A stretch of DNA of 64,000 nucleotides from Polynucleobacter tropicus (GCF_013307225.1 NZ_CP028942.1:496001-560000), one strand, 5' to 3'; counted from the first letter of the stretch, positions 26,021 to 34,184 are shown. The notes: a model not told the origin generated them from the sequence alone. Made by a program: numbers and translations.

Positions 26021-27166
26021 ATGAAACCATCAAAAAAACAGTTAGCCCCGCGTTTGTTAGCCTCATTGCTTTCAATTGCAGTAATGGCGCCAATGTCGCC
26101 TACTTATGTATTTGCGCAACCTGCTAGCCAAAGCAATGCGCCTCTTTCCCAACAGCAATTAAGCGCCCTGGTGGCGCCAATTGCTTTGTATCCAGATCCT
26201 TTGGTGTCGCAAATATTGATGGCCTCTACTTATCCTTTGGAAGTAGGCGAAGCTGCCACTTGGCAGAAACAAAATTCTCGTTTGACAGGTTCTGCGTTAG
26301 ATAATGCTTTGCAATCTCAGTCTTGGGATCCGAGCGTTAAATCTTTAGTGAGCTTTCCACAAGCCTTGCAAATGATGGGCTCAGATCTCAGTTGGACACA
26401 AAAGTTGGGCGATGCGGTTTTGTCTCAGCAGTCTGATGTCATGGCTGCTATCCAAGCAATGCGCACAAAAGCAAAGCAAGCGGGTAACCTAAGCTCCACA
26501 CCGCAACAAACAGTTAGTACTTCTGGTCAGACGATCATTATTCAGCCTGCAAATCCACAAGTGGTTTATGTGCCAACTTATAACCCCTCAGTGGTTTATG
26601 GTCCATGGCCTTACCCGGCTTATCCGCCGCCACCTCCTTACTATCCTCCTGGATATGTAGCGGGTACAGCTTTGCTCTCATTTGGTGTTGGCATGGCAGT
26701 AGGTGCAGCCATGTTTGGTGGCATGCACTGGGGTGGCGGCGGTTCTATTACCGTCAACAACAACACATTTAACAACTTCAATAGAACGACTGCAAATGGA
26801 AACTACCGTGCAGGCTCATTTGCCTCTGGAGATAAGTGGCAATTCAATCCTCAGCATCGCGGCAATGTGCCTTACTCAAACTCTGCTTTACAGAATAAGT
26901 ATGGCAAGTTGAGTGGTCAAGCCTCTAATCAGGAGCGCAATCAAGAACGACAACAGCTTCAACAGAATCTCAATAAGAATGGTTTAAGTGGTGAGCGCAG
27001 TGGCGCGGAAAACCGTGAACCAAATAGAGATCCTTCAAGATCGGGTGGCAATCGCAATGAGCGGGAAGCTCCACGTGAAAATACTCGTGAGCCTCAGCGT
27101 GAACCGGAGAGATTTGGTGGCGAGCGTGAGGGTGGTGGCGAGCGCATGGGTGGCTTTAGAAGATGA
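26021..27166 (+). CDS. DUF3300 secreted protein with a charged low-complexity tail
   Basis: A 381-residue exported protein. The frame is open from 25991, but AGGG five bases before 26021 and the signal peptide (cleaved near VFAQ) favour this start. The DUF3300 domain reads LSALVAPIALYPDPLVSQILMAST, then LQSQSWDPSVKSLVSFPQAL and WTQKLGDAVLSQQSDVMAAIQ. It is followed by VVYVPTYNPSVVYGPWPYP, a proline-tyrosine rich stretch, a glycine-rich hydrophobic segment (about 235-255) and an R/E/N/Q-rich tail of about 100 residues that looks disordered. Function is unknown. A shared terminator separates it from the convergent MFS gene. Confidence 0.85.
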   Translation: MKPSKKQLAPRLLASLLSIAVMAPMSPTYVFAQPASQSNAPLSQQQLSALVAPIALYPDPLVSQILMASTYPLEVGEAATWQKQNSRLTGSALDNALQSQSWDPSVKSLVSFPQALQMMGSDLSWTQKLGDAVLSQQSDVMAAIQAMRTKAKQAGNLSSTPQQTVSTSGQTIIIQPANPQVVYVPTYNPSVVYGPWPYPAYPPPPPYYPPGYVAGTALLSFGVGMAVGAAMFGGMHWGGGGSITVNNNTFNNFNRTTANGNYRAGSFASGDKWQFNPQHRGNVPYSNSALQNKYGKLSGQASNQERNQERQQLQQNLNKNGLSGERSGAENREPNRDPSRSGGNRNEREAPRENTREPQREPERFGGEREGGGERMGGFRR

Positions 27167-27203
27167 GCTCAGATAAAAGCAGATAAACATCTGCGGTGGA
27201 GCT

Positions 27204-27237
27204 AAAAACCTTCACCCGAAACGGTGGAGGTTTTTTT
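27204..27237. terminator. Terminator between DUF3300 and MFS genes
   Basis: AAAACCTTCACC pairs with GGTGGAGGTTTT (one G-T pair) around a CGAAAC loop and ends in seven T residues on the plus strand. The A-rich left flank makes it usable for the convergent MFS gene. Confidence 0.82.
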
Positions 27238-28843
27238 ATTGCTTCAATTGAGCAGCAATACGTCTAGTCAACTTGGGTGGACTAGAGTCAATATGAAAGC
27301 GGTGGCGCTCTTCTTGCATGGCTAAGTCATCAGCCGTGAATCGATCAAATCGCCTTAGGTAATCTGCCCAAGTTTCAAAGACAAAATATTCCAGAAATTT
27401 TCCAGCGTGCTCGGCATCTTCAAACAAGCTCCATGAGAGCGCCCCTTGCTTTAATCGCGAGCGTCTTGTTTTCCCCATTAGTTTTCTGAAAAGCTCTGCC
27501 TGTTCATGATGAATTTGATATTCGACAGAGATCATGACGGGGCCTTCATCGAGATCTATATCTCTAGAGGGGTGAGGGCGCTCAATCGGACATACTGGAC
27601 TCAGATCTTCTGCTTCGTGTCCATGAATGCGATGCTTGCGTATTAATAGCAAGGCGATGATGCCAAAAATAGCGCTGGCGATAACACCTGTAGTTACATC
27701 GGTGGAGTTGGTGATCTTGCCCCAAACGAATGCCCCTAATGCGCTACCTCCCATAAGACTCATTTGGTAGAAGGACATGCCACGCGCGCGAATCCAGTTT
27801 GGCAATGAGAGTTGTGATGAAGTACTTAAGGTATTGCCAACACTAAACCACGACATACCACTCAATATCATGATGGGTGCCGCATACCAAAGGTTGGGTG
27901 CTAGAACCACACCTGCGGAGCTGATAGAAAGAAAAATAATTCCATAGCTCGCCATTTGTTGTGGTGTGAATTTATCCCTTAAGTAATGCAGTTGTGACCC
28001 AATGACAATTGCTCCAAAACCAAGGCAAGAAAGCAGTAGGGTAAAAGTATTCGCATCGCCATTGAAATGAGACTTTGCGATCACCGGCAGCAGGGCTAGC
28101 AAGCTAGAGGATTGCATGTAAAACAAGAACGAACGAATCAAAATCGAGCGCATCGGTTTTGATTGGCGAATATATTGCGCACCGACGCGCATGGCGCCAA
28201 AGAATCGTTCGCCTGGTAAGGTTGAGATGTAACTCTCATTCTTCCAGCGCAAGACAATGACGCTCATGGCTAAAGACAAAACCATATTCAGCGCAAATAC
28301 ATACTCCGTACCAATGCCTGCGATGATGAATCCAGCAATCAAAGGCCCCAGAATGCGTGAAGCATTCATGGCGATGGAATTTAAGCCTAGAGCCAAGTGA
28401 AGGGTGTCGCGAGGAACCAGATCAGGAACAATCGCTGCATATACAGGCCAACGCATTGCTAGGCCAACCCCATTAATAAATGTCAGCAGTAGTAAAAAGA
28501 TTGGGTCTAGGAGATTAAACACCGAAGACAAAAACAATAGAGTGGCATTGATGGCAAGCCAGGCTTGTGTAAACACGAGGAAATGCTTACGATTCAGAAT
28601 ATCGGCAAGGGCTCCGCTAGGTAGACCAAATAGAAGGACAGGTAAGTTGGCCGCAGTTTGAACTAGGGCAATCAAGGTTGCCGAGTTCGTTAAGGATGTC
28701 ATCATCCAGGCGGCAGCAACATCGTTGGTATACATGCACACATTGGCTACTAGCCATGTGGTCCAGAGTGCTCGAAAAACTGGAATTCTGAGAGGCGCCA
28801 ACCAAACAGGTAATTTGGATGGCGGAAGGGAATGCATGCTCAT
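27236..28843 (-). CDS. MFS transporter (EntS-like) with C-terminal monooxygenase-like domain
   Basis: A 535-residue protein: an MFS exporter of about 12 helices in residues 15-405, then a roughly 110-residue soluble tail. The transporter part resembles the EntS/MFS_3 group (siderophore and drug exporters), with GLPSGALADILNRKHFLV between helices 2 and 3. The tail (MISVEYQIHHEQAELFRKLM, GALSWSLFEDAEHAGKFLEYF) is like an antibiotic-biosynthesis monooxygenase (ABM) fold, a fusion seen in this MFS group. It starts only 33 bases after the four-helix protein gene of the Fur-linked operon, so it could be its last gene. Its cargo is unknown. Confidence 0.85.
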   Translation of the reverse strand: MSMHSLPPSKLPVWLAPLRIPVFRALWTTWLVANVCMYTNDVAAAWMMTSLTNSATLIALVQTAANLPVLLFGLPSGALADILNRKHFLVFTQAWLAINATLLFLSSVFNLLDPIFLLLLTFINGVGLAMRWPVYAAIVPDLVPRDTLHLALGLNSIAMNASRILGPLIAGFIIAGIGTEYVFALNMVLSLAMSVIVLRWKNESYISTLPGERFFGAMRVGAQYIRQSKPMRSILIRSFLFYMQSSSLLALLPVIAKSHFNGDANTFTLLLSCLGFGAIVIGSQLHYLRDKFTPQQMASYGIIFLSISSAGVVLAPNLWYAAPIMILSGMSWFSVGNTLSTSSQLSLPNWIRARGMSFYQMSLMGGSALGAFVWGKITNSTDVTTGVIASAIFGIIALLLIRKHRIHGHEAEDLSPVCPIERPHPSRDIDLDEGPVMISVEYQIHHEQAELFRKLMGKTRRSRLKQGALSWSLFEDAEHAGKFLEYFVFETWADYLRRFDRFTADDLAMQEERHRFHIDSSPPKLTRRIAAQLKQ

Positions 28844-28876
28844 TACCCAATTATTACTCAGAGTGTTATTTGTTGT

Positions 28877-29317
28877 CTAAGGAGATGAGGATGGGGTCGA
28901 AGCCCCAATTGACCTAGTAATTCCATGGAAGATAAAGATTGCGAAGAAGATTAATCCCAGAGTCCAGTGCGTTATTCCACTACCTTGATGAAGTTCTTCT
29001 GGGCCGTAGTAAAGGAGCATTGCCGTAATAATCAGAATTGCCAAGAAAATTAGCTGTGAGATTCCGCTGATCAGATTTTTCTTGGCCTTAAGGCCGGCCT
29101 TGATATGAAAGGGCAGTACTGTACCAAATGCAATTAAAGCAATTGCCGCAGAAACGCCATGCATGATGAGCACTGTTCTATCGCCAAGCAGCGCGCGTGA
29201 AATGTGAAACTCATGGCCGAGTAAAAAAGCGATGCCTGATAAGGAGCAAACGCATAGAACGCTAATCGTGAACCAACGTTGCCAGTTTGGCATCTTACCT
29301 AAGCCATGTTTCTTCAT
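28877..29317 (-). CDS. Small four-helix membrane protein, cytochrome b-like
   Basis: A 146-residue inner-membrane protein with four hydrophobic helices (about 14-33, 46-66, 80-101, 115-136). Histidines lie in or near helices: FLLGHEFH, MHGVSA, LPFHIKAGL, THWTLG and FHGITR. This arrangement could ligate b-type haem, although no family can be named. Its start overlaps the apbE stop by four bases, so it is translationally coupled to the flavin transferase. It is the obvious candidate for passing electrons across the membrane to the FMN-binding protein made from the same operon. Confidence 0.66.
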   Translation of the reverse strand: MKKHGLGKMPNWQRWFTISVLCVCSLSGIAFLLGHEFHISRALLGDRTVLIMHGVSAAIALIAFGTVLPFHIKAGLKAKKNLISGISQLIFLAILIITAMLLYYGPEELHQGSGITHWTLGLIFFAIFIFHGITRSIGASTPSSSP

Positions 29318-30117
29318 AGAGCAATCCCAATAGCTTGCGCTGAATGCTTCTGAAAACAGGGGTGGGCATTATCTTTGCTAATAGCAAAGACCTTTGTTAG
29401 GGCATCTGCATAAATGCATTCAGGTGCAATGACTGTATAAGACTCGGTAAATTCAATTTGCTCCATCGTTTGGGGGTTAACGATATGCCCTTGATTGGGT
29501 CTGGAGTTATCGCGGTAGTAGAGTCCACTACTAGCCATAGCGCCATTCTCGAGTGACCCCAGCGAAATTAATTCACTGGGATTGCTAGGGTTGCGTACTT
29601 GAATTTTCTGAGAGGTATTTCCAAAAACCCGTAAATCACCGCCAGCATTTACATAGCCAGTTGTAACTCCGCATTCTTGTAGCGCCTCGACTGCTTTGTC
29701 GACAGCAAATCCTTTGGCAATACCACCAAGATCTAGGGTAAGCGGGGTAATTGAAGAGACTAGATTCGGCTCAGTGAGCACGAGATCCATGATGCTATCG
29801 CAGGATATACCCACGCGTTCGGAGTGCTTTGGCAGTAAACCGGAGTCAACTAACTTTCTGCCAACGCCACAGTCAAATATGCCATTTGTGCTTTCACATA
29901 ATTCCTTGGCGATGTGAAGAACTTGATAAGTCCACTCATGCACTTTAATTTGCTCTAAGTGAGCACGAGCATTGATTTGGGATAGTTCGCTATTAGGGTT
30001 ATGAAACACCATTAAGTCTTGAATTAATTGAATAGCTGCAAATGCCTGATCAATCGCTTTATCAGTATCGGCGGAGATCTCAACATAAGTCCCCAAGAGT
30101 GGTTTGCAACGAATCAT
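29314..30117 (-). CDS. apbE: FAD:protein FMN transferase
   Basis: A 267-residue enzyme that transfers FMN from FAD to threonine or serine in flavoprotein targets. Motifs are the start KPLLGTYVEISADTD, FHNPNSELSQIN, LDLGGIAKGFAVDKAVEAL, GYVNAGGDLRVFG and a QGHIVNPQT loop. Compared with typical ApbE (about 320-350 residues) it is short and has no evident lipoprotein signal, so whether it acts in the periplasm is unclear. It overlaps the FMN-binding-domain gene upstream by four bases, which makes that protein its likely substrate. Confidence 0.93.
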   Translation of the reverse strand: MIRCKPLLGTYVEISADTDKAIDQAFAAIQLIQDLMVFHNPNSELSQINARAHLEQIKVHEWTYQVLHIAKELCESTNGIFDCGVGRKLVDSGLLPKHSERVGISCDSIMDLVLTEPNLVSSITPLTLDLGGIAKGFAVDKAVEALQECGVTTGYVNAGGDLRVFGNTSQKIQVRNPSNPSELISLGSLENGAMASSGLYYRDNSRPNQGHIVNPQTMEQIEFTESYTVIAPECIYADALTKVFAISKDNAHPCFQKHSAQAIGIAL

Positions 30118-30656
30118 TTGGACTTAGGTTTCAATGCTAATTCGTACATCACCATTACTCTCTTGACGCCATCAGTTAAGTGCTTGCAAGAGAGGGTTGC
30201 ACCAGAAATATTCTGAATATCCTTCTTGAGTTTCAAAGGATCTTCCGCAGTTTTGCCAACAAATTGCTTGCGCCAACTATCTTCAGCTACTTCGTAACCA
30301 TATGACTCAACATATTCCATAATCTCGATGCCTTGCACTGTGCCGTTTGGGGCAATGCCAACTGCGTAAGTAATCATTTCATGTTTGCCAACCACTTCAT
30401 CTACGATGAAATAGCTTCCATCGGCTGCTTTCCAGGTTCTGTCGCCTTTAAAAGGGTGTCTCACACTGGAGGCTGATTGCATTTTGTCCTGGATATCCTC
30501 GCTTAATACGATGGGGTATTTGGTAAATTGCTTATTAGGAAAGATCAATTTCTGCGCTTGTTCGGCGGAGACGTAAATCTTTGCGTGTGCATAGATGGGT
30601 GCGCCCACTAGAGTAATGCCTGTGATTGCAATAAGCGGATTGGGATTCCATTTCAT
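30114..30656 (-). CDS. Exported FMN-binding-domain protein, flavinylation target
   Basis: A 180-residue protein with an N-terminal signal segment (about 8-25, APIYAHA). The FMN-binding domain is of the NqrC/RnfG type. The flavinylation motif is at 151-156 (SGATLS), with T154 the expected site where ApbE would attach FMN. Upstream, YAVGIAPNGTVQGIEIMEYVESYGYEV is the usual domain core. The ApbE gene overlaps its end by four bases. It is likely a periplasmic one-protein redox shuttle. The operon lies behind a Fur-box-like element, which suggests a role in reducing iron or in respiration under iron limitation; that role is inference. Confidence 0.88.
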   Translation of the reverse strand: MKWNPNPLIAITGITLVGAPIYAHAKIYVSAEQAQKLIFPNKQFTKYPIVLSEDIQDKMQSASSVRHPFKGDRTWKAADGSYFIVDEVVGKHEMITYAVGIAPNGTVQGIEIMEYVESYGYEVAEDSWRKQFVGKTAEDPLKLKKDIQNISGATLSCKHLTDGVKRVMVMYELALKPKSK

Positions 30657-30670
30657 AGGATTGATCTTTA

Positions 30671-30850
30671 TTAATGTGACAAGAATTCATTCGCCTCATA
30701 ACAAAGCGTTTGTATTTCTTTATTGCTAGATTTCGCATTGGATAAGGCGTCAAACATCATCAACGCTCTTTCTCTTGCGGTAGGACATTGTGTAGTTTGA
30801 AACTTCAATAGATAGGTCATCGCACCAATCAGTAGATTCTGAATTTCCAT
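30671..30850 (-). CDS. Small 59-residue protein of the Fur-linked operon
   Basis: A short open frame between the outer-membrane protein and FMN-binding genes. It reads MEIQNLLIGAMTYLLKFQ at the start and ALSNAKSSNKEIQTLCYE near the end. A GGAG ribosome site lies 8 bases before the ATG, and the gene ends 14 bases before the FMN-binding gene, so an operon position is clear. Two cysteines (C22 and C50) and a helical, mildly amphipathic composition are seen, with no signal peptide. I do not recognise the family. Its spacing and ribosome site argue that it is translated. Confidence 0.6.
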   Translation of the reverse strand: MEIQNLLIGAMTYLLKFQTTQCPTARERALMMFDALSNAKSSNKEIQTLCYEANEFLSH

Positions 30851-30882
30851 GACATTTCTCCAGGAATAAAATTGGATGAACC

Positions 30883-31806
30883 TTAGTTCAGTGGGAATCC
30901 CACTTTGACAATGAATTCATTTTTGGTGTGGCCATCCCAGACACGGTTGCCCCAACAATCGCCCGCACCAGTGTTGTGACATGTGCCGCCAGGTAGTTGA
31001 TAGCGCCAAGCTACTGTTACCCACCAATCCTTTTCTGCATAGTGGACATTAGGGCCTACAAAGATGGCATTTTGCGTAGGGCTTTGCCACATATAGCCGT
31101 AAAAGTCATTATGGAAACGAGCCTCAAGGCCTGCTGAGAGCTTGGGTATAAAGCGATAGCTTGCGCCCACAAGAAGATCGACTTGAGATTCTTGTAATAA
31201 GAAACCATTGGATTTCAGTTGTTCTTGTTCAGCGACTATATTTGCGGCCAGTATTAATCGATCATCGATAAAGTTTGATTGCAAGAGCAGTCGGTACTCG
31301 AGCGCATTTGCATTGCGACCTACGGTAGGTTCGAAGTACACACCAACACCAATGGGAGAAGTGATTGGGTCGGCAATTCTGTAAATGGCTTCAAGCGATC
31401 CACCATCTAATCCTGTTTGACTATAGCTAGAGGCGCCAGAGGAGGTTACCCATTGCGGAACTCCAGCACCAGCCGTACATGGCGTAGCACCACATAAATC
31501 TGGGTTCAGGTAATTATTTTTGGCAGTGACTTTATAGGCGTTTAAATAACCAGCGAGTTGAAAGTCGTCGGTAACGCCATATTCAATTTCTGTTCTCGAA
31601 TACCAAGACTGATATGTTCCAGTTGCCTGTCCCTGATTTAACTGTAGACGTTGCTCAAATTCTGCTTTTCCCTTGGGTTGAAGATCGAGCGTGTAGATCC
31701 AGCCGAAATTGCCTTCACCTGCCTGAGCCATGGAGAAGTGGAATAGGGTTGCTAAGACTAGGGCGAAGAAAAGTAGGCTTTTAGCGCCTAATTTTGTGGT
31801 TTTCAT
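30883..31806 (-). CDS. Outer-membrane beta-barrel-like protein (DUF6662 type)
   Basis: A 307-residue exported protein with a signal peptide (about 1-30, ending MAQAGEG). The mature part alternates amphipathic strands: SWYSRTEIEYGVTDDFQLAGYL, GVGVYFEPTVGR, SYRFIPKLSAGLEARFHND and WWVTVAWRYQL, ending in a phenylalanine-containing strand (KNEFIVKVGFPLN), all typical of outer-membrane barrels. Cysteine pairs DLCGATPC and GTCHNTGAGDC may form loop disulfides. The frame is open to 31842, but the upstream part lies inside the Fur box and the signal peptide begins at 31806. It is the first gene of the operon behind the Fur-box-like element. Confidence 0.75.
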   Translation of the reverse strand: MKTTKLGAKSLLFFALVLATLFHFSMAQAGEGNFGWIYTLDLQPKGKAEFEQRLQLNQGQATGTYQSWYSRTEIEYGVTDDFQLAGYLNAYKVTAKNNYLNPDLCGATPCTAGAGVPQWVTSSGASSYSQTGLDGGSLEAIYRIADPITSPIGVGVYFEPTVGRNANALEYRLLLQSNFIDDRLILAANIVAEQEQLKSNGFLLQESQVDLLVGASYRFIPKLSAGLEARFHNDFYGYMWQSPTQNAIFVGPNVHYAEKDWWVTVAWRYQLPGGTCHNTGAGDCWGNRVWDGHTKNEFIVKVGFPLN

Positions 31807-31824
31807 ATTGCTACACTTAATATT

Positions 31825-31872
31825 AATGAGAATCGTTATCATTAATATACCACAAATGAGAATTATTCCTAT
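31825..31872 (-). promoter_or_regulatory. Fur-box-like element upstream of the flavinylation operon
   Basis: AATGAGAATCGTTATCATT (31825-31843) is a near-perfect 7-1-7 Fur operator: TGAGAAT and GTTATCA each differ by one base from the TGATAAT inverted repeat. A second partial copy, AAATGAGAATTATTCCTAT (31854-31872), follows with one good half site. The strong box centres 28 bases before the OMP gene's ATG, consistent with iron-dependent repression. Confidence 0.78.
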
Positions 31873-31938
31873 TTAAAATAAGAAGAAGTCAGCCAACACC
31901 CATAAAGGCGTTGAAACACATTCAATTATTTGATGAAC

Positions 31939-32541
31939 TTAATTCCGAATTAGTTCTAGTGAATCTGGGTGTCTAACTAAGAGACCTTCTTTTTCTAGAG
32001 TGGAGATGGCACGGTAGAGTGCTTCATGCGTTACGCCAATTTCTGATGCCATAGATTTCAAATCCGATTGCAGGTGAAGGGTGCCCGCTTTGCCATCAGT
32101 TTCAATAAGATGAATAAGTTTACTTTTGATGTCTTTCATACCTAGACGCTCAGACTGCGTTCGCAGGCGCATGATTTCTTTACTGAGCAATTGAACCCAC
32201 TTCAATGAGAAGTTGCTATCCATTAGCGCCTTTCTCAATGAATGAATTGGTAAAGTGATGGACAACCCAGAGTGGGTCGCAATGGCATCACAGTGATAAA
32301 CATCGGTTAGCAGACTGGCTTCACTTACAAACCCACCCTTACATCTTTGTAGGGTGATAGGTTCGCCGTGTTTATTTGCCCTTGTCAAAATAACCTCGCC
32401 TGAAACGATGAAGAACATGTAATCCGGCTTTTTCCCTTGGTGAAAAAGATGATCACCTTTATTAAATGAGCGACTGTGGCACTCGCTTAATAGCTCTTTT
32501 GGAAGAAGGTTCTTTAGAAGATCGGGTATGTACAGGTCCAT
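31939..32541 (-). CDS. Crp/Fnr-family transcriptional regulator
   Basis: A 200-residue regulator: a cyclic-nucleotide-binding-type sensor (about 10-125, with FNKGDHLFHQGKKPDYMFFIVSGEV) and a C-terminal winged helix (SDLKSMASEIGVTHEALYRAISTLEKEG). The recognition helix THEALYRAI keeps the glutamate and arginine that contact TGA/TCA half sites. No N-terminal cysteine cluster is present, so it is not an iron-sulfur Fnr. The open frame reaches 32736 but would overlap the divergent gene, so the ATG at 32541 is preferred. An FNR-type palindrome abuts this start, so autorepression is likely, with control of the divergent DUF2892-CMD-DUF6803 genes. Confidence 0.88.
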   Translation of the reverse strand: MDLYIPDLLKNLLPKELLSECHSRSFNKGDHLFHQGKKPDYMFFIVSGEVILTRANKHGEPITLQRCKGGFVSEASLLTDVYHCDAIATHSGLSITLPIHSLRKALMDSNFSLKWVQLLSKEIMRLRTQSERLGMKDIKSKLIHLIETDGKAGTLHLQSDLKSMASEIGVTHEALYRAISTLEKEGLLVRHPDSLELIRN

Positions 32542-32556
32542 ATGATTTAGATCATA
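32541..32556. promoter_or_regulatory. FNR-type palindrome at the Crp/Fnr gene start
   Basis: TATGATTTAGATCATA contains TGAT-N4-ATCA, the core of the FNR/Dnr consensus. It directly abuts the regulator's ATG and lies 57 bases upstream of the divergent DUF2892 gene, so one site could serve autoregulation and activation of the other operon. Confidence 0.65.
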
Positions 32557-32612
32557 CGCCCTTTGGCAATTTTGGCTAATAATAAAAACGTAGAAATCAA
32601 TAGGAGGTTTAT

Positions 32613-32837
32613 ATGAAATGCAATGTTGGTGGTATCGATCGTGTTTTGCGTATTGCTGTTGGTTTAGTCTTGGTTGCCTTGGCGGCAAGCAATGTGATTG
32701 GCATATGGGGTTGGGTCGGAATCGTTCCGCTTGCAACAGGCCTATTTAGATTCTGTCCTTTGTATCCAGTCTTGGGAATTAATTCTTGCGGTACTGGTAC
32801 CGGATCTAGTTGTGGCGGCGGCGGTTGCTGCAAATAA
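32613..32837 (+). CDS. DUF2892-like small membrane protein with cysteine-rich tail
   Basis: A 74-residue protein with two hydrophobic helices (about 10-33 and 35-55) of the DUF2892 type (start MKCNVGGIDRVLRIAVG, end of domain TGLFRFCPLYPVLGINSCGT). Unusually it has a glycine- and cysteine-rich tail (GSSCGGGGCCK) that could bind metal or sulfur species. A strong AGGAGG ribosome site precedes the ATG. It leads a three-gene unit divergent from the Crp/Fnr regulator. DUF2892 domains are often attached to rhodanese domains, so a sulfur or redox link is plausible. Confidence 0.82.
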   Translation: MKCNVGGIDRVLRIAVGLVLVALAASNVIGIWGWVGIVPLATGLFRFCPLYPVLGINSCGTGTGSSCGGGGCCK

Positions 32838-32857
32838 TTGCTTAATGGAGAGCCTAA

Positions 32858-33205
32858 ATGCCAAAAGACTATAAACAAATTACCCGTGATATTTCTTCAT
32901 CTTTGGTCAAGTTGAGAGCTGAGGCTCCAGAGGTCATGAAGGGGTTTAGTGATTTAGCAGCTGCCGCAACGAAAGATGGGGTTTTGGATAAAAAGACCAA
33001 GGAGCTAATTGCTTTGGCATTAGGTGTGGCCGCAAGATGCGACGGTTGTTTGGGATTTCATACTCAGGCTTTAGCAAAATTAGGGGCTAGCAAACAAGAG
33101 GTTGTTGAAACCTTGGGAATGGCAATTTATATGGGTGGCGGACCATCACTCATGTATGCAGCAGATGCGATGAGCGCCTTTGAGCAGGCGCAAGGAGTTC
33201 AATAA
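32858..33205 (+). CDS. Carboxymuconolactone decarboxylase/AhpD-like protein
   Basis: A 115-residue all-helical protein of the CMD/AhpD fold. The redox motif C61-D-G-C64-L-G-F-H68 is intact, as in AhpD-like peroxide-defence proteins; CMD domains that act on lactones lack the CxxC. The rest (ELIALALGVAARCDGCLGFH, ALAKLGASKQEVVETLGMAI) is a standard AhpD-type core. It follows the DUF2892 gene with a GGAG site and ends with a one-base overlap on the next gene. A thiol-peroxidase or nitrosative-stress role is inferred from the motif and the Crp/Fnr neighbour. Confidence 0.9.
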   Translation: MPKDYKQITRDISSSLVKLRAEAPEVMKGFSDLAAAATKDGVLDKKTKELIALALGVAARCDGCLGFHTQALAKLGASKQEVVETLGMAIYMGGGPSLMYAADAMSAFEQAQGVQ

Positions 33206-33753
33206 TGAATATGACCCACTATATGGAGTTGCTTGCTGTTAATCAGCCTTGGAACTTAATCATCTTTATGGCGATACCGGTTGTATTGGCTGAGACATTG
33301 GCAATAACTGAGTTGTATTTATTGTTTACTCGAAAGTTCGGTGGTGCGATTTACTATCTAAATCGCTTTGCTGGAGCAGTAGTGGGTCTCTATTTCATTG
33401 GCATCATTTACTACATCATTAGTAATGCAATCATCCCAATCACCAAGGCAGGTGAGTGGCGTACTGCGATTGATATAGTTGCTGTCGGTAGTTACGTCAT
33501 TGCAGGATTACCTTTGGTATGGATTTCATTGCAAGAACTTGGCTTAGTCAACAAGGCTTTAGATCAAATGAGTAAGCTCAAGATTCATGCTATTTGTGTA
33601 GCTTTGTTCTTGGTATTTGGTCATATTGCGATGATTGCTGGCATGCTTGATCCTGGACTGCTTGGTTATCAAAACCCTCATCAGATGATGGGTAATGGTC
33701 AAGAAGTGCCTATGAAAGAAATGCCGATGGGCAATGCAGCACATATGCACTAA
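33205..33753 (+). CDS. Polytopic membrane protein (DUF6803-like)
   Basis: A 182-residue inner-membrane protein with about five hydrophobic segments (17-38, 47-75, 88-110, 125-148) and a histidine- and methionine-rich soluble tail (NPHQMMGNGQEVPMKEM, ending GNAAHMH), which is suggestive of copper or other metal contact. The start overlaps the CMD gene (TAATG), with AAGGAG just upstream. Family name is from recollection only. It closes the operon divergent from the Crp/Fnr gene. Confidence 0.68.
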   Translation: MNMTHYMELLAVNQPWNLIIFMAIPVVLAETLAITELYLLFTRKFGGAIYYLNRFAGAVVGLYFIGIIYYIISNAIIPITKAGEWRTAIDIVAVGSYVIAGLPLVWISLQELGLVNKALDQMSKLKIHAICVALFLVFGHIAMIAGMLDPGLLGYQNPHQMMGNGQEVPMKEMPMGNAAHMH

Positions 33754-33830
33754 TAATGCACTGTAGGCATTGAGCTAGAGAAAACGACAAAAATAGTAAA
33801 ACCAAGAGAATTGGGTTTAGAATTCGCCTC

Positions 33831-34184
33831 ATGTTGCTGCGTCGTAAAACATTCCCGTTATTGCTGTGCCTTTTCCTGATTGCATTTAAGGTCGCAGCCT
33901 CCAGTATCTTTGTTCAGGCCGCCATTGAACGCGCGGAATTAGCAGGCGATTACAGCAGTATCGTTGCTATGCAAATGAATCCAGAGACTAGCGATACATC
34001 GGATGACAATGGTAAGGTGCACACCATGAACTTGATGAGCCATGTCACAGCCAATATCTCAAATTCTGAAATCGCTATTTGCCAGCCTCAGGTAAGATCT
34101 ATTCAGTATTTCGTAGCTGACAAAGTACTTCTCACTCAAAATTTCCCAGACGCGGAATTTAAACCTCCCAAAATAAATACCTAA
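33831..34184 (+). CDS. Hypothetical exported protein
   Basis: A 117-residue protein with a hydrophobic N-terminus (LLRRKTFPLLLCLFLIAFKVAA) and a short soluble region rich in asparagine and serine, with one cysteine (AICQPQVRS). It resembles no family I recognise. There is a 77-base gap to the previous gene and 87 bases to the next, so it may be its own unit. Coding status rests on the signal-like start and frame length. Confidence 0.5.
   Translation: MLLRRKTFPLLLCLFLIAFKVAASSIFVQAAIERAELAGDYSSIVAMQMNPETSDTSDDNGKVHTMNLMSHVTANISNSEIAICQPQVRSIQYFVADKVLLTQNFPDAEFKPPKINT

Noticed and set aside
32542-32736. N-terminal extension of the Crp/Fnr regulator
   Set aside because: It would overlap the divergent DUF2892 gene and its FNR-type site, and its residues are unlike a regulator domain.
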